64,000 nucleotides of DNA from Streptomyces sp. NBC_00654 (lineage in GTDB: Bacteria > Actinomycetota > Actinomycetes > Streptomycetales > Streptomycetaceae): positions 1,488,001 to 1,552,000 of the forward strand of contig NZ_JAPEOB010000002.1 in assembly GCF_026341775.1 (NCBI RefSeq), given 5' to 3'. A program made the translations under genes and the position numbers. The first letter of the stretch is position 1. Every line of letters begins with the position of its first letter. Positions 9,559 through 18,297 of this stretch are shown here, piece after piece. Below the pieces are notes generated by a model. It saw only the letters and a list, made by a program, of their open reading frames with translations, made no database searches and had not been told where the DNA came from.

Positions 9559-10737
9559 TCAGCGGCGCCCGGTGAGCGTCCTGCCCCGCCACAGGACGAC
9601 GGCCAGGGCCAGCAGGACGGCGCCGAGGCCGCCCGCGGCCGGGGCCAGCCAGTTCACGGGGCCCGGTTCCCGGTGCGGCGGGGTGGGGCCCGGTCCGAAG
9701 TACCGCTCGCGGTAGCCGGTGGTGGCGGACCGGGCGCTCAGGTCGGCGGGGCGCAGCCGGGAGCCGGTCTCGATGGCCTCGGCGGGGTCGACGATGCCGT
9801 AACCGCGGGCGTCGTCACGGCCGTTGGCCGGGGCGTCGCGGGCGGTGTCCGCGAGGAGCTTCTTGATCTGGGCCGGTGTGAGCCCGGGGTGGGCGGCGCG
9901 GACGAGGGCCACGGCTCCGGAGACGAAGGCCGAGGCGGCCGAGGTGCCCCACTCGATGTAGTACTTGCGGTCCGGGTTGGCGACGACGATGTCGACGCCG
10001 GGCGCGCTGACGGTGGCGTACCAGCGCCGGGTGGAGAACGAGGCGTGCGTGCCCTGCTTGTCGACGGCCGCGACCGCGATGACCCCGGGGTAGGCGGCCG
10101 GGTAGGAGACCCGGTCCCCCTTCTCGCCGCCGTTGCCCGCCGAGGCGATGACGGAGACGCCCTTGCCCAGGGCGTACTGGATCGCGGCGTCCTCGCCCGG
10201 CTCGGGGTGCGCGGACTTGCTGTCGTCGCCCAGGGAGAGGTTGATGACATCGGCGCCGTGGTCGGTGGCCCAGCGGATGCCTTCGGCGAGCGCGGTGCCG
10301 CGGGACTTGCGGGCCTTGGCGCGGGACGGGTCGTTGGACTCCAGGATCACCCGGACCGGGAGGATCCGTGCCTCCGGGGCGATGCCGAGGATGCCGTCAC
10401 CGCGCCCCGGACCTCGTCCGCGGCCCGCGATGATGCCGGCCATCGCGGTGCCGTGCAGGGCCCAGGCCGCGTCGCCCCGGCCGGCGCCGAAGCCGATGAG
10501 GTCCTTGCCGGGGAGTACCTGTCCGGCGAGGTCGGGGTGGGTGTTGTCGACCCCCGTGTCGAGGACGGCGACGGTGATGCCCTTGCCCTTGGTGGTCTGC
10601 CAGGCCCGGTCGGTGTGCAGGGCCGCCAGTCCCCACTGCTGGTCCCGGATGGCGTCCGCGTGGGCGGGGGCGGCGGCGGAGAGCGCGAGGACGGTGGCGG
10701 CGCAGGCCGCGGCGAGGACACGGCGGCGGCGGTTCAT
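9559..10737 (-). CDS. Mycosin-like subtilisin (S8) serine protease, membrane-anchored
   Basis: Secreted S8 protease of 392 aa. A signal peptide (about residues 1-28, ending APAHADA) leads into the catalytic domain with Asp in VAVLDTGVDNTHPDL, His in ALHGTAMAGII and Ser in WGTSAASAFVSGA. A C-terminal transmembrane helix (GLGAVLLALAVVLW) and basic tail anchor it to the membrane. This is the layout of the mycosins that accompany type VII secretion. No EccC, EccD or WXG100 gene is visible nearby, so a link to secretion is inference. The start overlaps the upstream gene's stop by four bases (ATGA), so the two are coupled. Confidence 0.88.
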   Translation of the reverse strand: MNRRRRVLAAACAATVLALSAAAPAHADAIRDQQWGLAALHTDRAWQTTKGKGITVAVLDTGVDNTHPDLAGQVLPGKDLIGFGAGRGDAAWALHGTAMAGIIAGRGRGPGRGDGILGIAPEARILPVRVILESNDPSRAKARKSRGTALAEGIRWATDHGADVINLSLGDDSKSAHPEPGEDAAIQYALGKGVSVIASAGNGGEKGDRVSYPAAYPGVIAVAAVDKQGTHASFSTRRWYATVSAPGVDIVVANPDRKYYIEWGTSAASAFVSGAVALVRAAHPGLTPAQIKKLLADTARDAPANGRDDARGYGIVDPAEAIETGSRLRPADLSARSATTGYRERYFGPGPTPPHREPGPVNWLAPAAGGLGAVLLALAVVLWRGRTLTGRR

Positions 10738-12158
10738 TCCGGCTTCTCCGTGAGGTCGGTGACGGTCCCGCGCAGCCCGCGCTCGACCTGGTCCGCCACG
10801 CCCTTCGCCTCGTGCCCGAGCCCGGCCTGGGCGACGGCGGTCGTCGCTCCGGCGGCCGTGGCCGCGGCCGCCGGCTGCGGGTCGGCGACGGTGCGCCCGT
10901 CCGCGAAGCCGGAGACGGCGAACACGACGACGGGCAGTTCGGTCAGGACATGGACCGTCCAGCTGGCGCGCTGCCCGTCGCGGAAGGCCGCGGCGACGGT
11001 CCCCTCGACGGCGTACGCACGGGGCATGAGGTCCTTGCGCGCGCCGAGGCGCTGCTCGGTGAAACGGGTGGCGAGCGCCCTCATGCCTTCCTCGGAGGCC
11101 TCGGTGAAGATCATCCCGACCGTGGTGACGCTGCTGCGGGTCGCGTCGGTGTACGTGGCCCGCACCATGCGCTCGCAGCCGGCCGGGCGCAGGGTCGTCA
11201 GGAGCAGTGGGTCGATCCCCTTGGCGCAGCCGCTGTCGGGGGCGACGGCGATCCGGGTCCAGACCCGGTCCGCGGCACCGGGACCCGCGCCGATGCCCTT
11301 GAGCGTGCGCGGGAAGAGGGTGTCGACAGGGGCGGTGTGCCAGACGGTCCGGCCCGTGGCGTACGCGCTGCGGGTGCCCGGTTCGGCCGAGGAGTCGCCG
11401 GTGAGCCAGGTGCCGGTGGCCGCGCCGCCGATCAGCCCGAGACCGAGGACGACACAGGTGGCCGCCACCGCGGTCCGCCCCCGGCGCCGGGGGCGTACGG
11501 GGCGCAGCCGGGTCGTCGTCTCCGCGGGCGTCTCGGGGAAGCCGTAGCGGAGCGGTACGGGGTACGGGACGGGGTGCGTGGGCGGCGGGCCGGGAGGGGC
11601 GCCGCCGGGGTGGGGGGTGAGGTCCACCGCGCCGACGGGTCTGCGCCGGGTCGCGGGGGGCGCGGCCGGCGGCACGGCGGGGTGCGCGGGCACCTGCAAT
11701 TGCGGCTGCAGCTGCGGCTGCGGCTGCGGCTGCGGCTGCGGCTGCGGCTGCGGCTGCGGTGACCATGCCGGATCCGGTGACTGTCCCGGCTGCGGGGCGG
11801 TGCGCCGGGGCGCGGGCGGTACGGGGCGCAGCCGGGCGGTGGTCTCGGCGGGAGCAGGGGCCGGGGCGGTGGCCGGGGTTGGGGCCCGGGTGGCCGGCGC
11901 GGCGGCGGGCGGGGTCCCGGCGGCGGTCCGCGGGGGCGGCGGTACGGGTGGTACGGGCGGAGCCGCCGGGGCGGGCGGGGCCGGGGCCGGTCGCCCGGGT
12001 GTGAGCGGGGCCGCGGCGGGCGGGGCCGGTGCGGGGGCCGGTCCGGGCCGCGGCTTCACCGGGGCCGTCGGCGCCGGGACCCCGGGCGCGGTCGCCGGTG
12101 CGGGCGGCGGAGTGGCCGGGCGGGGCGGCACGGGAGCGCGCTGCGCTTCGGTACTCAT
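10734..12158 (-). CDS. Pro/Gln-rich single-pass membrane protein coupled to the mycosin gene
   Basis: This 474-aa protein is of unknown function. Residues of about 1-225 are low-complexity Pro/Ala-rich sequence with a (PQ)n run. A basic RPRRRGRT patch precedes one transmembrane helix (VAATCVVLGLGLIGGAATGTW), then an extracytoplasmic domain of about 200 residues with conserved-looking Cys (DSGCAKGI, RPAGCERM). I chose ATG at 12158 (MSTEAQRAP); an earlier in-frame start at 12209 is less likely. It is translationally coupled to the protease and may present or regulate it, as inferred from context alone. Most of the N-terminus is probably cytoplasmic and disordered. Confidence 0.78.
   Translation of the reverse strand: MSTEAQRAPVPPRPATPPPAPATAPGVPAPTAPVKPRPGPAPAPAPPAAAPLTPGRPAPAPPAPAAPPVPPVPPPPRTAAGTPPAAAPATRAPTPATAPAPAPAETTARLRPVPPAPRRTAPQPGQSPDPAWSPQPQPQPQPQPQPQPQLQPQLQVPAHPAVPPAAPPATRRRPVGAVDLTPHPGGAPPGPPPTHPVPYPVPLRYGFPETPAETTTRLRPVRPRRRGRTAVAATCVVLGLGLIGGAATGTWLTGDSSAEPGTRSAYATGRTVWHTAPVDTLFPRTLKGIGAGPGAADRVWTRIAVAPDSGCAKGIDPLLLTTLRPAGCERMVRATYTDATRSSVTTVGMIFTEASEEGMRALATRFTEQRLGARKDLMPRAYAVEGTVAAAFRDGQRASWTVHVLTELPVVVFAVSGFADGRTVADPQPAAAATAAGATTAVAQAGLGHEAKGVADQVERGLRGTVTDLTEKPE
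11700..11760. repeat. Hexanucleotide tandem repeat inside the membrane-protein gene
   Basis: About nine copies of GCTGCG (minus-strand reading encodes alternating Pro-Gln) make a nearly perfect microsatellite. Because the unit is six bases, copy-number change alters protein length without shifting the frame. Confidence 0.85.
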
Positions 12159-12348
12159 CCGGCCCGCCCCCTGGTTCACGTCCCCGTACCGTCCGCGGAT
12201 CACCGTCACAGGCAGGCCCGATCGGTTCGCGCGTGCCCGTCACTCTACGGGCTGGGAGGCGACGGAGGGGAACGGGACGCCACGCCCGGGGGGATCTGCC
12301 CCGATCGTCCCCCTACCCAGCGGTACGGGTGTCTGGCAAGCTGCGGCC

Positions 12349-13551
12349 ATGACTGCCCGCGCCACTGACCGGGCCCGGTACGACCGGGCCACCGCCCATC
12401 TCGACGCCCCGATCGCGGTGGTCGATCTGGAGGCCTTCGACGCCAACGCCGACGATCTCGTCGGCCGGGCCGGGGGGAAGCCGATCCGGGTGGCGAGCAA
12501 GTCGGTGCGCTGCCGGGCCCTGCTGGAGCGGGTGCTCGCGCGTCCCGGGTTCGCCGGGATCATGTCGTTCACGCTGGCGGAGTCGCTGTGGCTGGCGCGG
12601 GCCGGTTTCGAGGACGTGCTGCTGGCCTACCCGTCCGCCGACCGCACCGCGTTCGCCGAGCTGGCCGCCGACCCGAAGCTGGCCGCCGCGGTGACGGTGA
12701 TGGTGGACGACCGGGCGCAGCTGGAGCTGATCGACGCGGCGCGGTCCGGCGGGCGGGAGGAGATCCGGGTCTGTCTGGAACTGGACACCTCGCTGCGTCT
12801 GCTGGGCGGCCGCGTCCGGGTCGGCGCGCTGCGCTCGCCGCTGCGCTCGCCCGTCGAGTTGGCGGAGCTGGCCCGCGCGGTCGCCCGCCGCCCGGGATTC
12901 CGGCTGGTGGGCCTGATGGCGTACGAGGGCCATGTCGCCGGGGTCGGCGACGCGGTCGCGGGGAGTCCGCTGCGGTCCCGGGCGATCCGGCTGATGCAGT
13001 CCGCGGCCCGCAGGGAGCTGGCGGTCCGCCGGGCCGAGGTGGTGCGGGCGGTCCGGGCGGTGGCACCCGGCCTGGAGTTCGTGAACGGCGGTGGCACGGG
13101 CAGCGTGCAGCACACCGCGGCCGAACCCGCGGTGACGGAGATCGCGGCCGGGTCGGGGCTGTACGTGCCCCGGCTGTTCGACAACTACACGTCGTTCACC
13201 GGCCGTCCGGCGGCGCTGTTCGCGCAGCCCGTGGTGCGCAGGCCCGGGGTGGGTGTGGTGACGGTGCTCGGCGGCGGCTATCCGGCGTCCGGCGCGGCCG
13301 GTGCGGACCGGCTGCCCGTGCCGTATCTCCCCGAGGGGCTGCGCTACGACCCGCAGGAGGGCGCGGGCGAGGTGCAGACGCCGCTGCTCGGCGCCCCGGC
13401 GGACGATCTGCTGATCGGCGACAAGGTGTGGTTCCGGCATGCCAAGGCCGGTGAGCTGTGCGAGCGGTTCGAGGAGCTTCGGCTGATCGAGGGCGACCGG
13501 ATCACGGCGACCGTTCCGACGTACCGGGGCGAGGGCCGCACCTTCCTCTGA
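12349..13551 (+). CDS. PLP-dependent amino-acid deaminase/aldolase (alanine-racemase-like fold)
   Basis: Fold-type III PLP enzyme of 400 aa. The N-terminal barrel has the Schiff-base lysine in RVASKSVRCRALLE and a PLP phosphate-binding stretch near VNGGGTGSVQHT, and the C-terminal part resembles D-serine dehydratase and D-threonine aldolase relatives. The Streptomyces members are usually annotated amino acid deaminase/aldolase; the substrate is not readable from sequence. It starts at ATG 12349, stands alone between two minus-strand genes, and has no visible targeting signal. Confidence 0.8.
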   Translation: MTARATDRARYDRATAHLDAPIAVVDLEAFDANADDLVGRAGGKPIRVASKSVRCRALLERVLARPGFAGIMSFTLAESLWLARAGFEDVLLAYPSADRTAFAELAADPKLAAAVTVMVDDRAQLELIDAARSGGREEIRVCLELDTSLRLLGGRVRVGALRSPLRSPVELAELARAVARRPGFRLVGLMAYEGHVAGVGDAVAGSPLRSRAIRLMQSAARRELAVRRAEVVRAVRAVAPGLEFVNGGGTGSVQHTAAEPAVTEIAAGSGLYVPRLFDNYTSFTGRPAALFAQPVVRRPGVGVVTVLGGGYPASGAAGADRLPVPYLPEGLRYDPQEGAGEVQTPLLGAPADDLLIGDKVWFRHAKAGELCERFEELRLIEGDRITATVPTYRGEGRTFL

Positions 13552-13569
13552 CCGGCGGTCGCGGCGGCG

Positions 13570-13611
13570 GCGCGCACGGCGGTACGTGGCGGCAGCGCGC
13601 ACGGCGGTACG
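13570..13611. repeat. Two 17-bp direct repeats after the PLP enzyme gene
   Basis: The 17-mer beginning GCGCGCACGGCGG occurs at 13570-13586 and 13595-13611 in the short convergent spacer. It is probably replication slippage in GC-rich DNA. Confidence 0.7.
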
Positions 13612-13617
13612 CGGCGT

Positions 13618-14598
13618 TCAGGGCGCGACCGAGCTGCCGACCCCTCCGCCCGTGGCGCTGTCGCCGACCGGGCGGATGCCCCGGGTGATCGTGTCCATGA
13701 GCGAGAGCGGCAGGTCCTTCTGTCCGGCGTCGAACGCCATGCGGACGAGGACCGGTGTCTCGCTGCCCACCGCCGAGGGGAAGGCCACCGACTGCACCAC
13801 GCCCCCGGGGCCCTTGGCGGTGGTGACCTGCCAGCGCACCAGATGGCCGGTACGTCCCGCCACGCTCACCGACGCGGACTTCAGCACCGTGTGCGACACG
13901 ATGCCGCCGTGGACGCGCCGGCCGACGAGGTTCTTCTCGTACACGCTGTCCGCGGCCGTGGTGATGTCCTGCTCGGCCAGCGCCTCGGGGGTGGTCGCGT
14001 CGGTGCGGCTCGGGGTGCGGGTGGTGACGGTGCCGTGGTAGCAGAGGGCGGCGGAGTCTCCGGGGCAGGCGTAGGAGCCGACGGTCCGCATGGTGGTCGT
14101 GTCGTCGACGGTGCTCTCCGGTTTCTCCCAGCCCTCGGGGACCGGCAGGGTGATCCCGTTGAGCTGATCGGTGAGCATGCCGGGGTCCTCGTCCGCCGAG
14201 TCGCCGGGGGCGGGCGTACCCCCGGAGGCGGTGGCCGACGCGGTGGGGTGCGGTGCGGTGCCGCTGGACACCACCGCCGGGCCCGTACCGCTGTCGTCCC
14301 CGCCCAGCAGCACGGCCGCCGTGACGGCCACCCCGGCGATCACCAGCCCGGACAGGGCGACCGCCAGGATGCGGGTGCGGGCCCCGCCGCCCGGGGGCGC
14401 GCTGCCGCCGGTCCGCTGCCGCGGCAGTGCCGGAAGCGGCGGGGGCCCGAACGACTGTGCCGCGTACGGCTGTTGCGGACCGGGCTGCGCGGCGGCGAGC
14501 GGACGGGTGTGCGCGGTCCAGGCCGTGCCGTCCCACCAGCGCTCGGTGCCGGGCGCACCCGCGTCCGGGTACCAGCCGGGCGGTGTCGCGTGACTCAT
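13618..14598 (-). CDS. DUF2510 membrane protein
   Basis: A 326-aa protein with the N-terminal DUF2510 motif (PPGWYPD...ERWWDGTAWTAHTRP). A Pro/Gln-rich linker and one transmembrane helix (ILAVALSGLVIAGVAVTAAVLL) follow, then a Ser/Thr-rich segment and an extracytoplasmic domain of about 180 residues with Cys in YACPGDSAALCYHG. DUF2510 modules are common at the N-termini of actinobacterial envelope proteins and have no known activity. It lies 42 bp beyond the SDR stop on the same strand, so read-through is possible. Confidence 0.8.
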   Translation of the reverse strand: MSHATPPGWYPDAGAPGTERWWDGTAWTAHTRPLAAAQPGPQQPYAAQSFGPPPLPALPRQRTGGSAPPGGGARTRILAVALSGLVIAGVAVTAAVLLGGDDSGTGPAVVSSGTAPHPTASATASGGTPAPGDSADEDPGMLTDQLNGITLPVPEGWEKPESTVDDTTTMRTVGSYACPGDSAALCYHGTVTTRTPSRTDATTPEALAEQDITTAADSVYEKNLVGRRVHGGIVSHTVLKSASVSVAGRTGHLVRWQVTTAKGPGGVVQSVAFPSAVGSETPVLVRMAFDAGQKDLPLSLMDTITRGIRPVGDSATGGGVGSSVAP

Positions 14599-14640
14599 GC
14601 CCCCACTCTAGGGTCCGGGTCCGACAGGCCGCGCGGGCTG

Positions 14641-15429
14641 TCAGACCGGGGTCACATAGGCCCCGGAGATGCCGCCGTCGACCAGGAAGTCGGTGGCGTT
14701 GACGAAGGAGGAGTCGTCGCTGGCCAGGAAGGCGACGGCGGCCGCGATCTCGGTCGCCTCGGCGAAGCGGCCGAGCGGGATGTGGACGAGCCTGCGGGCC
14801 GCGCGCTCCGGGTCGGCGGCGAACAGTTCCCGCAGCAGCGGGGTGTTGACCGGCCCCGGGCACAGGGCGTTGACCCGGATGCCCTCCCGGGCGAACTGCA
14901 CGCCGAGCTCCCGGGACATCGCGAGCACGCCGCCCTTGGAGGCGGTGTACGAGATCTGGGAGGTCGCCGCGCCCATCCTGGCCACGAAGGACGCGGTGTT
15001 GATGATCGAGCCGCGGCCCTGGCGGCGCATATAGGGCAGGGCTGCCTTGCAGCAGAGGTAGACGGAGGTGAGGTTGACGTCCTGGACGCGCTTCCAGGCC
15101 TCCAGGCCGGTGGTGAGGATGGAGTCGTCGTCGGGCGGGGAGATGCCCGCGTTGTTGAAGGCGATGTCGACGGAGCCATAGGTGTCGTACGCGGCCTTGA
15201 AGAGCGCCTCGACCTGCCCGGGGTCGGTGACGTCGGCCTGGACGAAGAGGCCGCCGGCCTCCTCGGCGGCGGCCCCGCCCGCGGCCGCGTCGATGTCGGC
15301 GCAGACGACATGCGCCCCTTCGGAGGCCAGCCGGCGGGCGGTGGCCAGGCCGATACCGCTGCCCGCTCCGGTGATGACGGCGGTGCGGCCGACCAGTCGG
15401 CGGCAGATGCTCTCGTTGTCGTTGCTCAT
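14641..15429 (-). CDS. Short-chain dehydrogenase/reductase of the glnA4 operon
   Basis: Classical SDR of 262 aa. The NAD(P)-binding TGAGSGIG motif follows the first strand, with CADID after strand two (the Asp favours NAD), NNAG, and catalytic Ser in NTASFVARMG and Tyr/Lys in YTASKGG. It ends with the usual GRFAEATEIAAAVAFLASDDSSFVNA element. It is the last gene of the glnA4-aldehyde dehydrogenase-SDR unit, only six bases after the dehydrogenase stop. A likely role is oxidation or reduction of an alcohol/aldehyde intermediate of the gamma-glutamylated amine. Confidence 0.9.
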   Translation of the reverse strand: MSNDNESICRRLVGRTAVITGAGSGIGLATARRLASEGAHVVCADIDAAAGGAAAEEAGGLFVQADVTDPGQVEALFKAAYDTYGSVDIAFNNAGISPPDDDSILTTGLEAWKRVQDVNLTSVYLCCKAALPYMRRQGRGSIINTASFVARMGAATSQISYTASKGGVLAMSRELGVQFAREGIRVNALCPGPVNTPLLRELFAADPERAARRLVHIPLGRFAEATEIAAAVAFLASDDSSFVNATDFLVDGGISGAYVTPV

Positions 15430-15435
15430 GCTGGT

Positions 15436-16854
15436 TCAGGCCTCCGTGCTGAGGAAGACGTTCTTGGTTTCGGTGAAGGCGGTCAGGGCGTCGGGGCCCA
15501 GTTCGCGGCCGAGGCCGGACTGCTTGTAGCCGCCGAAGGGGGTCCCGTAGCGGACGGCCGAGTGGGAGTTGACGGACAGGTTCCCGGCCCGGACCGCCTG
15601 GGCGACGCGCAGGGCGCGGCCCACGTCACGGGTCCACAGGGAGCCCGCCAGGCCGTAGTCGGTGGCGTTGGCGAGCCGGACGGCGTCGGCCTCGTCCTCG
15701 AAGGGGAGGACGACAGCGACCGGGCCGAAGACCTCCTCCGTGGCGACGGGCGCGTCCGGGGCGACGCCGGTGAGGACGGTCGGCGGGAACCAGAAGCCGG
15801 GGCCCTCGGGAGCGCTGCCCCGCAGGGCCGGCGCGTGTCCGGGGACGTAGCCGCGGACCCGTTCCAGCTGGGCCCGTGAGATCAGCGGTCCCATCTGGGT
15901 CTTCTCGTCGGCCGGGTCCCCGACGACGACCGCGGCGAGGGCGGGGGCGAGCAGCTCCAGGAAGCGGTCGTACGCGGAGCGCTGGACGAGGATGCGGGTG
16001 CGGGCGCAGCAGTCCTGGCCCGCGTTGTCCAGGAAGGACATGGGGGCGGCGGCCGCGGCGGCCTCGATGTCGGCGTCGGCGAAGACGATGTTGGGGCTCT
16101 TGCCGCCGAGTTCGAGGGTGAGCCGCTTCACCCGGTCGGCGCACTTGGCCATGATCCGCTTGCCGACCCGGGTGGAACCGGTGAAGACGATCTTGGCGAC
16201 GCCGGGGTGCTCGACCAGGGCGTCGCCGGTCACCGCGCCCGCTCCGGGCAGCACCTGGAAGAGGTCCTCGGGAAGGCCCGCGGCCCGCCCGATCTCCGCC
16301 AGCCGCAGGGCCGTGAGCGGGGTGGTCTCGGCGGGCTTGAGGAGTACGGCGTTGCCTGCGGCGAGGGCGGGTGCGACGCCCCAGGCGGCGATCGGCATGG
16401 GGAAGTTCCACGGGGCGATCACGCCGACGACGCCGAGGGGTTCGAGCAGGGTGAAGTCGATTCCGCCCGCCACCGGGATCTGCCGGCCGCTGAGGCGTTC
16501 CACTCCCCCGGCGGCGTATTCGAGCAGGTCGCGTACGTTGCCCGCCTCCCAGCGGGCGTTGCCGAGCGGGTGCCCCGCCTCGGCCGTCTCCAGCCGGGCC
16601 AGGGACTCGGTCTCGGCGTCGACCGCTGCCGCGAAGCGGCGCAGCAGGCGGGCGCGGTCGGCCGGGGCCAGGGCGGCCCAGACGCGCTGGGCGGCGGCGG
16701 CCCGGGTCACGGCGGCGTCCACCCCGGCCCGGGTGGTGGCCGGGACGGTGGCGAGGTGTTCCCCGGTCGCCGGGTTCAGTACGTCGTGGGCGCCGGGTGC
16801 GTCGGGGGTGTGGTGACGGGTGTCGGGGGAAGCGGTGCGGTGGTCGGTGGTCAC
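15436..16854 (-). CDS. Aldehyde dehydrogenase (ALDH superfamily)
   Basis: NAD(P)-dependent aldehyde dehydrogenase of 472 aa. Visible motifs are APWNFPMPIAAW, FTGSTRVGKRIM, the catalytic Glu in LELGGKSPNIVFADAD, the catalytic Cys region NAGQDCCART and the C-terminal NSHSAVRYGTPFGGYKQSG. GTG start at 16854 with GAGGA upstream. It sits seven bases after glnA4 and six before the SDR, so the three form one operon. By analogy with Puu-type and GlnA4 pathways it would oxidise a gamma-glutamyl-amino-aldehyde to the acid. Confidence 0.92.
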   Translation of the reverse strand: MTTDHRTASPDTRHHTPDAPGAHDVLNPATGEHLATVPATTRAGVDAAVTRAAAAQRVWAALAPADRARLLRRFAAAVDAETESLARLETAEAGHPLGNARWEAGNVRDLLEYAAGGVERLSGRQIPVAGGIDFTLLEPLGVVGVIAPWNFPMPIAAWGVAPALAAGNAVLLKPAETTPLTALRLAEIGRAAGLPEDLFQVLPGAGAVTGDALVEHPGVAKIVFTGSTRVGKRIMAKCADRVKRLTLELGGKSPNIVFADADIEAAAAAAPMSFLDNAGQDCCARTRILVQRSAYDRFLELLAPALAAVVVGDPADEKTQMGPLISRAQLERVRGYVPGHAPALRGSAPEGPGFWFPPTVLTGVAPDAPVATEEVFGPVAVVLPFEDEADAVRLANATDYGLAGSLWTRDVGRALRVAQAVRAGNLSVNSHSAVRYGTPFGGYKQSGLGRELGPDALTAFTETKNVFLSTEA

Positions 16855-16861
16855 GGATTCC

Positions 16862-18223
16862 TCACAGGCGTTCGAAGGAGCGGCGGAGCTCCCAGTCGGT
16901 CACCGCGGCGTCGAAGGCCTCGAGTTCGACGCGCGCCATGTTGCGGTAGTGCCCGACGACCTCGTCGCCGAAGGCGGCACGGGCCACCTCGCTGCGTTCC
17001 CAGAGCTCGGCGGCTTCCCGGAGGGTGGTGGGGACCCGCTCGTACCCGGAGGTGTAGGCGTTGCCCCCGCAGCCCTCGGGCAGTTCCAGTTCCTGTTCGA
17101 CGCCGTGGAGTCCGGCGGCGATCAGACCGGCGACGGCCAGGTACGGGTTGACGTCGCCGCCCGGCAGCCGGTTCTCGAAGCGCATCGAGCGGCCGTGGCC
17201 GACGACGCGCAGCGAACAGGTGCGGTTGTCATGGCCCCAGGCGACCGCGGTCGGGGCGAAGGAGCCGGGCTGGAACCGTTTGTAGGAGTTGATGTTCGGG
17301 GCGTGGAGCAGGGTGAACTCACGCAGCGCGGCGAGCTGTCCGGCGAGGAAGTGGCGCATCAGCGGGGACATGGCCCCGTCGTCGCCCGCCATGACGTTGC
17401 GGCCCCGGGCGTCCTGGAGCGAGAGGTGGATGTGGCAGGAGTTGCCCTCGCGCTCGTTGAACTTGGCCATGAAGGTGAGCGCGACCCCTTCCTGCGCGGC
17501 GATCTCCTTGGAGCCGGTCTTGTAGACCGCGTGCTGGTCGCAGGTGACCAGTGCCTCGTCGTAGCGGAAGACGATCTCGTGCTGGCCGGGGTTGCATTCG
17601 CCCTTGGCCGACTCCACGGTGAGGCCGGCGCCCGCCATCTCGTTGCGGATCCGGCGCAGCAGGGGCTCGATACGGCCGGTACCGAGGACCGAGTAGTCGA
17701 TGTTGTACTGGTTGACCGGTGTCAGACCGCGGTAGTTGCGGTCCCAGGCCTGCTCGTAGGTGTCCTTGAAGACGATGAACTCGAGTTCGGTGCCGACGTG
17801 GGCGGTGAGGCCGAGTCCGGCGAGCCGCTCCAGCTGGCGGCGGAGGATCTGGCGGGGGGCGGCGACGACGGGCGACCCGTCCTCCCGGGCGAGGTCGGCG
17901 ATGACCATGGCCGTGCCCTCGTTCCACGGGACGCGGCGCAGGGTGCCGAGGTCGGGGTGCATGGCGAAGTCGCCGTACCCCCGGTCCCAGGAGGACATTC
18001 CGTAGCCGTCGACGGTGTTCATGTCGGTGTCCACGGCGAGCAGGTAGTTGCAGCCCTCGGTGCCGTGTTCCATGACCTCGTCGAGGAAGAAGGCGGCGGC
18101 GAACCGCTTGCCCTGCAGTCTTCCCTGCATGTCGGGGAAGGCGAGGACGACGGTGTCGATCTCACCGCTCGCGACGAGAACACGCAGTTCCTCGATACCG
18201 AGCGGGGGTGTTCGCACTGCCAC
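16862..18223 (-). CDS. glnA4: Glutamine synthetase-like gamma-glutamylamide ligase (GlnA4-type)
   Basis: ATP-dependent ligase of the glutamine synthetase fold, 453 aa. Metal and substrate motifs are present: GTELEFIVF, ESAKGECNPGQHEIVFRY, NSCHIHLS, NSYKRFQPGSF and RFENRLPGGDVNPYLA. The adenylylation loop NLYDLP of GlnA is absent. Gene order matches Streptomyces coelicolor glnA4 (SCO1613), described as a gamma-glutamylethanolamide synthetase, so ethanolamine or another small amine is the likely acceptor. GTG at 18223 follows GGAGGAG by six bases; an upstream open frame overlaps the divergent regulator and is rejected. It is transcribed divergently from the GntR regulator. Confidence 0.85.
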   Translation of the reverse strand: MAVRTPPLGIEELRVLVASGEIDTVVLAFPDMQGRLQGKRFAAAFFLDEVMEHGTEGCNYLLAVDTDMNTVDGYGMSSWDRGYGDFAMHPDLGTLRRVPWNEGTAMVIADLAREDGSPVVAAPRQILRRQLERLAGLGLTAHVGTELEFIVFKDTYEQAWDRNYRGLTPVNQYNIDYSVLGTGRIEPLLRRIRNEMAGAGLTVESAKGECNPGQHEIVFRYDEALVTCDQHAVYKTGSKEIAAQEGVALTFMAKFNEREGNSCHIHLSLQDARGRNVMAGDDGAMSPLMRHFLAGQLAALREFTLLHAPNINSYKRFQPGSFAPTAVAWGHDNRTCSLRVVGHGRSMRFENRLPGGDVNPYLAVAGLIAAGLHGVEQELELPEGCGGNAYTSGYERVPTTLREAAELWERSEVARAAFGDEVVGHYRNMARVELEAFDAAVTDWELRRSFERL

Positions 18224-18255
18224 GGGATACTCCTCCTTCGGCCGGACGGAAGCCT

Positions 18256-18279
18256 TAAGGTATGGGATGAGACCTTTGA
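18256..18279. promoter_or_regulatory. Operator 1 of the GlnA4-cluster regulator
   Basis: TAAGGTATGGGATGAGACC followed by TTTGA lies in the 74-bp divergent spacer. Its core GGTNT-N6-ANACC is an imperfect palindrome and recurs at 19080-19103 before the hydrolase gene. On the minus strand it overlaps a plausible glnA4 -10 (TACCTT, 17 bp from TTTCTT), which fits repression. Confidence 0.68.
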
Positions 18280-18297
18280 AAGAAAGGGAAACGGAAC

